A stretch of 18,909 nucleotides of DNA from CAYMUR01 sp964393615 (GTDB lineage Bacteria; Planctomycetota; Planctomycetia; Pirellulales; Pirellulaceae), in NCBI GenBank assembly GCA_964393615.1, contig CAYMUR010000097.1, positions 1 to 18,909 on the forward strand, given 5' to 3'. The translations under genes and the position numbers were made by a program. Of this stretch, positions 1-8,548 are shown piece after piece. Under the pieces are notes generated by a model. It had not been told where the DNA came from and made no database searches. It saw only the letters and a list, made by a program, of their open reading frames with translations. Numbering within the stretch: position 1 is the first letter of the stretch; each line of letters begins with the position of its first letter.

Positions 1-174
1 CGCAGTGCAGCTGGGGCGACTCGTCCGGAGATGATCCTCGGTGTGCTGACGTCCTATGCAAACGAAGTTTATTTTACCAAGCTAAAAGGTGATCAGGAAT
101 TAGCGGAGCGAGAACGGATGCACTTTGACGAGTTTGTTCGATCGGTTCGATTTTTACCCACAGACACACAATGA
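1..174 (+). CDS. C-terminal end of an unrecognised protein (5' truncated)
   Basis: Frame 1 is open from the left edge to a TGA at 172-174 and gives 57 residues. The fragment is amphipathic and helical, and it ends in a pattern (KLKGD, then ERERMHFDEFVRSVRF) that resembles the C-terminus of small planctomycete exported or lipoproteins in which the last helix precedes a short strand; this likeness is from memory of such proteins, not from a search. The stop lies 42 bases before the start of the large cytochrome c biogenesis gene on the same strand, so the two may be co-transcribed. The function cannot be told from this fragment; the N-terminal part, which would show any signal peptide or lipobox, is outside the window. 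Confidence 0.75.
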   Translation, partial: RSAAGATRPEMILGVLTSYANEVYFTKLKGDQELAERERMHFDEFVRSVRFLPTDTQ

Positions 175-216
175 CAAATAGCGGCGATCGTTTCGTGGAG
201 CTGCGAGGGATATCTT

Positions 217-3200
217 ATGGTGTCGGATGATGTTTCGATAGAAGGCCAACCAGCGGCTCAACGTTCGCGCACCGCTTCCTCAGAGACGAATCTGGTTTGG
301 AGGATGTTGCAGATAGGTCTCGCCCCCTTTGCCTCACTGAAACTGACGGTGACGTTGTTGGCAATGGCGGTCTTTATTGTGATGGTGGGCACGTTGGCGC
401 AAGTCGACAAAGGGATGTGGGAGGTCATGGAGGACTACTTTACAGCCTGGGTTGCTACCATCGAATTCCAGGTGTTCTTTCCACGTTCGTGGTTTCCATC
501 CTGGCAGAATGTGCCCGGTCGAATCTGGTTTCCGGGTGGGGCATTGATTGGCTCCCTGATGTTCATGAATCTACTCGCTGCGCACGCAGTACGATTTAAA
601 GTGCAGACGCGCGGGGTGAGGCTAGGTGTTGGGTTGGCGGTTATCCTGTTTGGCGTGTTGGTGACATCGTTGGTCATTGCCAGTGGTCACAATTACGACG
701 GCTTACAGGCCGCACCGCCCTTTGAGTGGACAACGTTATGGTTGGGTCTAAAAGTTTTGCTGCTTGTCGGGGCTGTAGGGACAGGCCTGGCGACCGCGGC
801 GATGTTTTCTCAGCTCCATGAGAAAACTTTTCAGTGGATCCTGGGAGCTGTTTCCACCGTCGTTTTGGCGTTGCTTGCGGTCTGGTTGTTTGTGCAAGGC
901 GAAACAACTTATTTGGGGGATTCTGGTATGAGGATCCTCTGGCAACTCATTCAGGGTGGATTGGTGGGAGTTGTTTTGTTGCTGGGATGCGTGCTTGTTT
1001 TTAAACAGCGGGCAGGGATTGTACTGTTGCATTCGGGGGTCGGGTTAATGATGTTTGGACAGTTTTTCGTATCGCAGTACGATATCGAAGAACAAATTCG
1101 GCTGGCAGAAGGCGAGACCATTAATTACGGACAGGATATTCGCGCAATCGAACTGGCAATCATTAATCATGATGTCCCAGGTGAAAGTGAAAAGGACCAG
1201 GTGGTCGTCGTCCCCATGACCAAAAATGGGAAATCCAGTGCGTTTCTTCAGGACAAGCAGATCGAAACAGGGGAACTGCCCTTTGACCTGAATATTGTCG
1301 AATACCAGCGTAATTCTGAGTTAAGGGCGATCAAATCGGGTGAACAAAATCAGGCCACGCGAGGCCGTGGTTTGCGGGCGATTGCCGAGGAGCGCAAGCC
1401 TGTAGGCGGGGCGGCAGGGAGCGAAGTTAACCTGGCGTCAGCCTACGTCGAAGTGAATCAAAAAGATGGCACTTCGTTGGGAACTTACATGCTCTCTCAA
1501 CTGTATGCGGAGGGGGAAGTGGTCGAAGTCGACGGTCATCCCTATGAACTGGTGTTGCGTTTCCAACGCAATTACAAGACCTATTCCATGCACTTGGTAG
1601 AAGTTCGCAAAGATGACTATGTGGGAACCACCACGCCACGGAACTATTCGTCAGATGTGCGATTGCTGGATAACCATCGTCAGGAAGACCGCTTGGTGCA
1701 TATTTGGATGAATAACCCGTTGCGGTATGCAGGGGAAACATTTTACCAGAGCGGCTACACTGAAATCGAAGGACGCGAGTATACGACGCTTCAAGTCGTC
1801 AAGAATACCGGTTGGATGATTCCTTACGTGGGCTGCATGCTGGTGGCGACCGGTATGTTGTGGCATTTTTCCCTTGCGCTGATGCGTTTTTTGCGGCGTC
1901 ACCAACCGAGAGAGGTTCGGTCCACATCCTATGGGCGGTGGGGATTTGTGGTCCCCGCTTTGCTGGTGGTGGTGATGGGCTTGTGGGTCGCCAAGGCGTT
2001 TCGTCCGCTTTCGCAAGCCTCCGGCGAATGCGATTTGGTCAGCTTTGGTCATCTTCCGTTGGCCTACAATGGCCGGGTAAAGCCTTTTGACACGTTGGCC
2101 CGTAATAGTTTGGTTGTGATCTCGGATCGTTCTACGTTTCGTGACACGAAAGACAATCAACAACCAGCGATTCGCTGGTTGATGGATGTGATGACACAGT
2201 CGCCCCAAGCACATGAATACCGTGTACTACGCATTCAGAATCTGGAAGTCCTCGATTTGCTAGAGCTAGACCGTCGTAAGGGTTATCGCTATTCATTCTC
2301 TGAAATCGAGCCACGCATGCAGGAATTTCGACGACAAGTCGAATTAGCTCGTTCAGTGGATGCCGAACAACTGAATGTGTTTCAGAAGAAAGTTTTGGAA
2401 CTGGAAGAACGATTGCAGAAATATTTGCAGATGCAAGAAGCATTTCGTATGCCAGTCGCAGCGGGGATGGGGCCGCTCCAGCAAGGGAAAGTGTTGCTGG
2501 CAATGGCCAATATTAGCCAGCAGCTTGCCTCGGCGCCCGTACCCCGTGCTGTTCCCAACCAGGAAGCGGGATCCGGAAATGCGCCGTGGATGCCGTTCGC
2601 TGTAGCTGCTACCGACCTGTGGATCAAAGAATTGGCAAGTGAAGCCAATGCCACCAACATTGACCAGTTGGCAAAACATTTCGTAGATCGGTTGATTTCT
2701 GGTGAAAGCCTCGACGAACTTGTTCGCTTCCGCGTGATTGACATGGTGGCTGCCGTGGTGCGCGAAAAATACCCTGACCGCAGAGATGGCGAAATTGGTG
2801 CCCTGGCAGAAAAGATGTATAACGAGATGGGCGAAGAACTTCGTAGTAGTTTGTTGCAAAGTACTCGTGAGTCTGTTAAAAGCGAGGCCCAGTCGTTGCA
2901 GTCGGAATTTGAAATGGCCATTTCTACGGCACTTGACGGACGTACGCTTGACTCTCCTTCGAATGATACGGCCCAGTCTCTCGCCAAGTTGTTTGTCGCT
3001 TATCGTGAGGATGACAGTCGCACTTTTAACGAAGAAGTTCAGCAAACACTGGAAGCAATACGGGTAGATTCGCCAGAAGAATATCATGCAGCGGCAGCTG
3101 GTTTTGAAGTGCTGTTCAATCGGGTAGCTCCGTTTTACTCGGCAACCGTACTGTATCTTGTTGCATTTGTCTTTGCGGCGGCTGGCTGGCTGGTGTGGCG

Positions 3201-4038
3201 GACTCCAATGAATCGTTCTGCAACCTGGCTGATCGTGTTGGCTCTGGTCGTGCACACATTTGCATTGGCGGCACGAATTTATATTTCTGGCCGCCCACCT
3301 GTTACCAATCTTTATTCGTCCGCGGTGTTCATTGGCTGGGCGGGGGTCCTGTTGGGATTGGGTTTAGAAATGCTGTATGGCATGGGCGTTGGTAATGCAC
3401 TCGGAGCCGTGAGTGGATTCAGCACGTTGATCATTGCACACCAGTTGTCGTTAGATGGGGATACGCTTGAGGTTCTACAAGCGGTGCTCGACACACAATT
3501 CTGGTTAGCAACACACGTGGTTTGCATCACGCTCGGATATGCGACGACTTATCTGGCGGGTTTGCTGGGAATTGCTTACATTCTGGGAGGGGTCTTTGCT
3601 CCCCTGTCACCTGGTGTGCGCAAGGAACTGAACCGTATGACGTACGGGGTGCTTTGTTTCTCAATCTTTTTTAGTTTTGTGGGTACGGTCCTGGGCGGGT
3701 TGTGGGCCGATGATTCCTGGGGCAGATTTTGGGGTTGGGATCCCAAGGAAAATGGTGCGCTGATTATTGTGTTGTGGAATGCGTTAGTGCTTCATGCCCG
3801 TTGGGGAGGGATGGTTCAGCAACGTGGTTTGGCCCTCCTGGCTACCGCAGGGAATATAGCGGTCAGTTGGTCGTGGTTCGGTGTCAACGAACTTGGAGTT
3901 GGCCTCCACTCGTATGGGTTTACGGAAGGTGTAATGTTTAAGCTTGCTATCACGGTTGGTGTCCACCTCGGGATTATCGGTCTGGGGTTGTTGCCCACCA
4001 GGATGTGGTGGAGCTATCGTCACACTGCTCAGGCATGA
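217..4038 (+). CDS. ccsA: System II cytochrome c biogenesis protein, ResB-CcsA fusion
   Basis: A 1273-residue integral membrane protein that should carry haem across the cytoplasmic membrane and attach it to CxxCH apocytochromes outside (System II, Ccs). The first ~600 residues are ResB-like: a first membrane helix near residues 40-60, several more up to ~285, an external domain at ~290-530, then two helices at ~535-600. H158 and H272 (in LLHSGVG) lie at helix ends. A 375-residue external helical stretch follows, opening with the motif GRVKPFDTLAR at 619-629. The CcsA part starts near 975, with H1013, RPPVTNLYSS at 1026-1035, H1100, the haem-handling WWD motif WGRFWGWDPKENG at 1168-1180 and H1231 in LHSYGF. 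Bacterial ResB and CcsA are often separate; natural fusions are known in several phyla. The ATG is preceded by GAGGGA six bases upstream. The family call is firm; haem-ligand roles of individual histidines are inferred from position. Confidence 0.95.
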   Translation: MVSDDVSIEGQPAAQRSRTASSETNLVWRMLQIGLAPFASLKLTVTLLAMAVFIVMVGTLAQVDKGMWEVMEDYFTAWVATIEFQVFFPRSWFPSWQNVPGRIWFPGGALIGSLMFMNLLAAHAVRFKVQTRGVRLGVGLAVILFGVLVTSLVIASGHNYDGLQAAPPFEWTTLWLGLKVLLLVGAVGTGLATAAMFSQLHEKTFQWILGAVSTVVLALLAVWLFVQGETTYLGDSGMRILWQLIQGGLVGVVLLLGCVLVFKQRAGIVLLHSGVGLMMFGQFFVSQYDIEEQIRLAEGETINYGQDIRAIELAIINHDVPGESEKDQVVVVPMTKNGKSSAFLQDKQIETGELPFDLNIVEYQRNSELRAIKSGEQNQATRGRGLRAIAEERKPVGGAAGSEVNLASAYVEVNQKDGTSLGTYMLSQLYAEGEVVEVDGHPYELVLRFQRNYKTYSMHLVEVRKDDYVGTTTPRNYSSDVRLLDNHRQEDRLVHIWMNNPLRYAGETFYQSGYTEIEGREYTTLQVVKNTGWMIPYVGCMLVATGMLWHFSLALMRFLRRHQPREVRSTSYGRWGFVVPALLVVVMGLWVAKAFRPLSQASGECDLVSFGHLPLAYNGRVKPFDTLARNSLVVISDRSTFRDTKDNQQPAIRWLMDVMTQSPQAHEYRVLRIQNLEVLDLLELDRRKGYRYSFSEIEPRMQEFRRQVELARSVDAEQLNVFQKKVLELEERLQKYLQMQEAFRMPVAAGMGPLQQGKVLLAMANISQQLASAPVPRAVPNQEAGSGNAPWMPFAVAATDLWIKELASEANATNIDQLAKHFVDRLISGESLDELVRFRVIDMVAAVVREKYPDRRDGEIGALAEKMYNEMGEELRSSLLQSTRESVKSEAQSLQSEFEMAISTALDGRTLDSPSNDTAQSLAKLFVAYREDDSRTFNEEVQQTLEAIRVDSPEEYHAAAAGFEVLFNRVAPFYSATVLYLVAFVFAAAGWLVWRTPMNRSATWLIVLALVVHTFALAARIYISGRPPVTNLYSSAVFIGWAGVLLGLGLEMLYGMGVGNALGAVSGFSTLIIAHQLSLDGDTLEVLQAVLDTQFWLATHVVCITLGYATTYLAGLLGIAYILGGVFAPLSPGVRKELNRMTYGVLCFSIFFSFVGTVLGGLWADDSWGRFWGWDPKENGALIIVLWNALVLHARWGGMVQQRGLALLATAGNIAVSWSWFGVNELGVGLHSYGFTEGVMFKLAITVGVHLGIIGLGLLPTRMWWSYRHTAQA

Positions 4039-4430
4039 CAACACCGATGGTTTTACTCATTGATGTTCTTTGGATTGGCTGTTTTGCCGCGCTGGGTGCC
4101 TTGACGCGAACGGGTGTTTCATCGGTTTGCCACAACTTTTTTGGAAATTCGTTTCCGTTAGGGACCTTGGTGGTTAACGTCACCGGTTGTTTTTTTCTAG
4201 GTTGGCTGGTGACGCATGACCTGGGAGAGTCACGGCGGCGACTGCATTTGGCCATGGGGAGCGGTTTTCTCGGTTCGCTAACAACATTTTCCACGTTTGG
4301 CATGGAGACGGTCACCCAGACTCAGCAGGGCCAATGGCATGTGGGGGTTTTAAATGTCGCTGCCAATCTGGGATTGGGATTGGCGGGTATTTTGCTAGGT
4401 ATGTATGTAGGGATGCGTACTCGGGCGTAA
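4035..4430 (+). CDS. crcB: CrcB/Fluc-type fluoride ion channel
   Basis: A 131-residue protein with four hydrophobic helices, the usual size for Fluc, which lets fluoride leave the cell as a dual-topology dimer in the cytoplasmic membrane. Visible family signatures are the GALTRT segment at residues 21-26, GTLVVNVTGCFFLG at 43-56 with the conserved Asn48, and GFLGSLTTFSTFG at 77-89, the TTFSTF stretch that lines the pore. I chose the ATG at 4035 because it overlaps the stop of the preceding gene in an ATGA arrangement, typical of translational coupling; an in-frame ATG at 4005 inside the upstream gene would add ten unlikely residues, and one at 4047 is also possible. No fluoride riboswitch is visible, which fits a gene translated from the upstream message. 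Only one copy is seen here. Confidence 0.93.
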   Translation: MTTPMVLLIDVLWIGCFAALGALTRTGVSSVCHNFFGNSFPLGTLVVNVTGCFFLGWLVTHDLGESRRRLHLAMGSGFLGSLTTFSTFGMETVTQTQQGQWHVGVLNVAANLGLGLAGILLGMYVGMRTRA

Positions 4431-4704
4431 ATTGGTTGAAACGCGTGAGAGGTGATGAAAACGCGGTTGGACCGACCCAGTGATTCCATGATTGCTCTTC
4501 GTTTTTTCTGCCTGGATGTCATTGATCTCAACTGTATTGGCTGGTCGTTAGGTGGTAGAATGCGAGACCAGGATGTTTGCTCGAGACAGAATTAGCAGGG
4601 TGAAATCAAACAGCGTGAAGTAGGCCAGGCAGGTAAACCAGCCATTAAAGGCTGCTGCCGAGGCGCCGTTTCTTGAACACAAATATTATTGCGGAGAACG
4701 TATT

Positions 4705-5760
4705 ATGTTTCAACGAAAAACAGGGATCTTTTGTCTGCTGATATCACTAGCGCTGGGGCCACTGGCGGTGGGGCATCAAGGACACAGCGCTGTGAGCGAG
4801 GAAATGGTCCAAGCTGCCCAAGTGTTTTTGAAAAGCCTTGATGCGGAACTGAGACAGCAGGCAACGTTTGATTTTGATTCACCGGTGCGCACGGATTGGC
4901 ATTTTATTCCCAAGGATCGGGTGGGGGTGATGCTCAAGGAACTGAATTTGGAGCAGCGCCGCGCCGCCCACGCTTTCATGCAAACAGCTCTTAGCAATAA
5001 AGGATATCTCAAGGCAGTGGCTGTGATGTCGTTGGAGAGTGTTTTAAGAGAGCTGGAACGGGACAAGCCTGATGCCGCAGAACGCCGCGACCAGGAAAAA
5101 TACTGGTTTTCGATATTTGGAGAACCTCAGTCAGAAGAGCCATGGGGCTGGCGGGTTGAAGGACACCACCTTTCCTTGAATTTTTCCTCCATCCATGGAT
5201 TGGTGGTCAGTACACCCATGTTTTTCGGAGCCAATCCGGCAGAAATCAAAACCGGCCCCAGGGCAGGTTTACGGGTGATGGGCCGCGAAGAGACAATAGC
5301 CCGCAAACTGGTCAATGCATTGAATGCGTCTCAACGTGAACAAGCTGTCATTGCCACCGAAGCGCCCAGCGATGTGATTACGGGGCCGGGCCAGGAGATT
5401 GATTTGGGTGATCCGGTGGGGCTGCCTGCTGCAGAAATGACTGATATGCAGGCAAAGCTGCTCGGCCATTTGATTTATGAGTATGCCACGAATCTGCGAT
5501 TAGAACTGGCTCACGGCGAATTAAGAAGTATTTATGACAAGGGTGCTGAAAATATTCATTTTGCCTGGGCAGGTGGACTGGAGCCAGGGGACGGACACTA
5601 TTATCGTATCCATGGGTCCACATTCATTATTGAGTATGACAGTACTCAAAATGATGCCAATCATATCCACACGATCTGGCACTCGCTGACGGATGATTTT
5701 GCCCTGGACACGTTGCGGCGCCATTACGCTGAAACACCACACGAGCAAAAAGACGAATAA
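4705..5760 (+). CDS. Exported DUF3500 family protein
   Basis: A 351-residue protein with a basic start, a hydrophobic stretch at residues 8-20 and a likely signal peptidase site around residue 23, so probably secreted across the cytoplasmic membrane. The mature part matches the DUF3500 pattern as I know it: a helical N-terminal region, RTDWHFIPKDR at ~63-73, EKYWFSIFGEP followed by GWRVEGHHLSLNF near the middle, and a C-terminal block containing DGHYYRIHG, FIIEYDSTQNDANHIH and DDFALDTLRRHY. These His/Tyr/Asp-rich motifs are the family's conserved core, but no biochemical activity is established for it. GGAGA lies eight bases before the ATG. The gene stands alone, 274 bases after crcB and facing the convergent gene that ends at 5950. 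The family call is good; function is unknown. Confidence 0.88.
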   Translation: MFQRKTGIFCLLISLALGPLAVGHQGHSAVSEEMVQAAQVFLKSLDAELRQQATFDFDSPVRTDWHFIPKDRVGVMLKELNLEQRRAAHAFMQTALSNKGYLKAVAVMSLESVLRELERDKPDAAERRDQEKYWFSIFGEPQSEEPWGWRVEGHHLSLNFSSIHGLVVSTPMFFGANPAEIKTGPRAGLRVMGREETIARKLVNALNASQREQAVIATEAPSDVITGPGQEIDLGDPVGLPAAEMTDMQAKLLGHLIYEYATNLRLELAHGELRSIYDKGAENIHFAWAGGLEPGDGHYYRIHGSTFIIEYDSTQNDANHIHTIWHSLTDDFALDTLRRHYAETPHEQKDE

Positions 5761-5949
5761 CAAAAAACGATTTGCGTGCATGAGTTGCTGACGGCGACAA
5801 TGACGAACGGGAGGTTCTGTCTATTGGTTCGGCCGACGGTTTATTGCGCTGTCTAAGTGCCGTTGTGAGACTGCCATGGTGTTCCGTGTAAGGGTAATCC
5901 TTCACTTGGTGCGTAGGTTGGCCCATTTCCTGGTGACCCTGATCGCTGA

Positions 5950-7221
5950 TTATTCGCCAGTAGGCCAAGGTAGTTCGGAAGAATTTGGAACAGGCAGGAA
6001 GCGAAGTAACTGCATTGTGTTGCGAGTTGCTGGTACCAGTAAATTCAGGGATGGGTTGACCATCATGTGCACTAATTTCATGGCTGGTAACGGTTGGTGT
6101 TTCGGGTCTGGCTCACGCAAGATGATTTCCGTATCAGTGTACATCACGACATCTTCGTAGGGAGGACGTCGTCGTCCACGAAGTTCCAGGCCTGACTGAT
6201 TCAATTGCAGGTCGACACGGAACTCCTGGAATTCCGTCAGGGCGTCTGACGAACCTTTAACAGGAGATGCGTTTTGTCGCATGTGGAGTTCTCGACTGGC
6301 AGCTTGGAGAAGGGAATTGCTCACCTGGCCGTTGCGGACAACGACCGCACCACGCAGGTCCACCAAGCGACCATTCGTTATTTTCACTTGGTCGCATTGG
6401 AGTTGGCACTGACCGCTCCAGTGATGTGGAAAGCGGTCTCCTAGCCCTTGCTGCAGGTCGATGTTCGCTAATTGAAAAGCGCCTTCTCCTTGCCAGCCCG
6501 AATTGGTGTGGGCGACCCCCCACACCGCACCATTAAAGGTGCAATCAGCACCCCAGCGGGTAAGAAAGGGCAAAAAGGAAGACAAGGTACTGCAGGGGAG
6601 CTGGCTTTGATGAGTGTGCAGGGCAAATGTTGTCAGGGGCGTAGGAGGCTGATGATGACGCGTCACGTGCACGGAAACCGGCCCTACCAGGCCTAATTCG
6701 ACGGCTTGAAAAGTACATGTTGCTTTGGAGTGGTTTGCCAGAGAGTTGTAATGCAAATGGACGTCGTTGAATGTGGTGTCTCCCGTCTCACGACGCAAGA
6801 CGACCTGGCTTGCATCGAGCTGAAAAGGCTGGGTCAACTGGTTCGGAATACAGAGCGTTTGATCGTGGAATACCTGAAAGCATTTTTTCAAGGACTGGCC
6901 GTCCAGAGTAACATGTTGCAAACGCGCCACGGTTTTCTCTGCGAGCAGGGCAATCTGTGTGTTTTCAACAGTCGCCAGCGTCTGGTTGGTTTCCTGGTCA
7001 AAAAGCCGCAGTTGTTTGATGGCCAGGATCCCTGGACGTGGGTGAGAAACACCGTCCAATGCCACCCCCACTCCCAGCCTGGTTTCTAATTCGGATTGCA
7101 GGGTGGAGCGATAGCCAGGCAGGTTGTGAGCAACGATACGGCCGATAACTCCTAAGGTGGGCAGCACGCACAGTACGAGAAAAGCGACTCGGCAGAGCAA
7201 TCGCTGATTAGTGACATGCAT
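5950..7221 (-). CDS. Membrane-anchored, possibly AsmA-like protein
   Basis: A 423-residue protein with a single N-terminal hydrophobic helix at ~8-27 and no cleavage motif I trust, so it is probably anchored in the cytoplasmic membrane with the rest outside. The body is rich in short alternating beta strands and Gln/His, with repeated patterns such as 'VTLDGQSL', 'VVLRRETGDTTFNDVHLHY', 'ITNGRLVDLRGAVVVRNGQV'. Strand-helix order of this kind after an N-terminal anchor is what AsmA/DUF748-like envelope proteins look like, but no diagnostic motif is present and this is a fold-level guess. GGAAG sits six bases before the ATG at 7221. It lies 98 bases downstream of aroC on the same strand and may share its transcript; nothing ties it to aromatic synthesis. 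Coding status is sound, function is open. Confidence 0.7.
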   Translation of the reverse strand: MHVTNQRLLCRVAFLVLCVLPTLGVIGRIVAHNLPGYRSTLQSELETRLGVGVALDGVSHPRPGILAIKQLRLFDQETNQTLATVENTQIALLAEKTVARLQHVTLDGQSLKKCFQVFHDQTLCIPNQLTQPFQLDASQVVLRRETGDTTFNDVHLHYNSLANHSKATCTFQAVELGLVGPVSVHVTRHHQPPTPLTTFALHTHQSQLPCSTLSSFLPFLTRWGADCTFNGAVWGVAHTNSGWQGEGAFQLANIDLQQGLGDRFPHHWSGQCQLQCDQVKITNGRLVDLRGAVVVRNGQVSNSLLQAASRELHMRQNASPVKGSSDALTEFQEFRVDLQLNQSGLELRGRRRPPYEDVVMYTDTEIILREPDPKHQPLPAMKLVHMMVNPSLNLLVPATRNTMQLLRFLPVPNSSELPWPTGE

Positions 7222-7319
7222 GACGAACTTCCATGTTCGAGCGGGTCATTAAAATTCGGGAGTCATGTTGTGGCAAGCTGCTTGGAGTGCGATCTTTGGC
7301 GTATCAACGCATACTCGTT

Positions 7320-8459
7320 TTATCGTTGGTTCGCCATGTTCTGAAATAACTTTAAACGTTCCTGCATTTCTGGCAGGCTATCCGAGCCAAATTTATCTAC
7401 CAGGGCACCAGCGACTTCAAAGGCTACGACGTTTTCCACGATCACACTGGCGGCCGACACGGCGCAAACGTCGCTGCGTTCATAGGACGCCGATTCGGGT
7501 TCCTTCGTGTCCATGTTGATTGACGGTAGAGGTTTGCTGAGTGTGCTGATCGGTTTCTTGGCAGCCCGTAAGACGAGTGGCTGGCCATTGGTCATGCCAG
7601 CCTCCATACCCCCTGCATTGTTGCTGGGTCGAACGTAACCAAGATTATGGGTTTCTTTTTGTGCTTCGTCGTATTCGATCGGGTCGTGAACCTCAGAGCC
7701 GCGTCGTCGTGCGGCTTCAAATCCCATGCCGATTTCGACGCCCTTGATTGCCTGAATCGACATGACTGCTTGGGCCAGACGCCCGTCCAGTTTACAGTCC
7801 CATTGGGCATGGCTTCCCAGGCCGAATGGCAGGCCTTCCACGCGTACTTCGACGACACCTCCCAGTGTGTCTCCCGCTTTTTGGGTTTCGTCGATCAGTT
7901 TTTTGATCTCGTCGTCCTGGTCAGGGTTTAATGAGTAAATAATGCTTTTGTCTCGCATGGCACGTTGCTGGTGGATGTCACCTGGCAGCGGATCCGTTAC
8001 CAGGCCGCCCAATTCGACGACATAGCCGAATACGTCGATCTGAAAATGGGCAAGTAACTGTTTTGCCAACGCACCAGCTGCTACACGGACTGCTGTCTCA
8101 CGAGCACTGGCACGCTCTAAAATCCCACGGATGGGGCCAAGGTATTTGACAGACCCTGTGAGATCACCATGCCCAGGTCGTGGTCGGCCTAAATCGTCCA
8201 GACGCTCGAGTTTATAGTCTCGGTTAACGACTTGAAGCGCAATCGGGCTTCCCAGCGTGGTGTTTTTCCAAACACCACTCATAATTTCGACGCGGTCGGT
8301 TTCGATTCGCTGCCGTCCGCCACGGCCATAACCCCCCTGACGACGCCGAAGTTCCGAGTCAATAATATCCGTATCGACTTGGATACCAGCGGGGAATCCA
8401 TCGACGAGAGCCAAAAGCGTTTTTCCGTGTGATTCACCAGCAGTTAAATAACGTAACAT
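7320..8459 (-). CDS. aroC: Chorismate synthase
   Basis: A 379-residue cytoplasmic enzyme converting 5-enolpyruvylshikimate 3-phosphate to chorismate with reduced FMN, the last shared step to aromatic amino acids, folates and quinones. Signatures in order: GESHG at residues 8-12, RRQGGYGRGGRQRIETD in the N-terminal third, RPRPGHGDLTGSVKY, then RASARETAVRVAAGA with its conserved arginines, and NNAGGMEAGMTNG toward the C-terminus. Length and motif order are normal for the family. One small deviation is GHGD where GHAD is more usual. The ATG at 8459 has no clear Shine-Dalgarno sequence; a TACAAT hexamer 9-14 bases upstream could be a -10 element giving a very short leader, but its -35 is poor. 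The gene diverges from the transporter at 8545 and is followed by the gene ending at 5950. Confidence 0.97.
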   Translation of the reverse strand: MLRYLTAGESHGKTLLALVDGFPAGIQVDTDIIDSELRRRQGGYGRGGRQRIETDRVEIMSGVWKNTTLGSPIALQVVNRDYKLERLDDLGRPRPGHGDLTGSVKYLGPIRGILERASARETAVRVAAGALAKQLLAHFQIDVFGYVVELGGLVTDPLPGDIHQQRAMRDKSIIYSLNPDQDDEIKKLIDETQKAGDTLGGVVEVRVEGLPFGLGSHAQWDCKLDGRLAQAVMSIQAIKGVEIGMGFEAARRRGSEVHDPIEYDEAQKETHNLGYVRPSNNAGGMEAGMTNGQPLVLRAAKKPISTLSKPLPSINMDTKEPESASYERSDVCAVSAASVIVENVVAFEVAGALVDKFGSDSLPEMQERLKLFQNMANQR

Positions 8460-8512
8460 GCTTTTTATTGTAATCGCAGTCTAGAGTGGTACCTAGGTCA
8501 CTTGGACAAAAC

Positions 8513-8548
8513 ATGTCGCTTGACGGACAACAGGACCGACAGCAGTGA
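8513..8548 (+). other. Possible 11-codon leader ORF coupled to the next gene
   Basis: ATG at 8513 opens eleven codons and the TGA at 8546-8548 overlaps the GTG start of the transporter gene (GTGA). Such an overlap can couple translation, but a short ORF of this size easily occurs by chance and no good Shine-Dalgarno sequence precedes its ATG. Confidence 0.2.

Noticed and set aside
2353..3255. A 300-codon open frame on the minus strand inside the cytochrome c biogenesis gene
   Set aside because: It overlaps a well-supported membrane protein gene, has no family motif or ribosome binding site, and its residue make-up is that of an antisense frame. The same holds for 1651-2214 minus.
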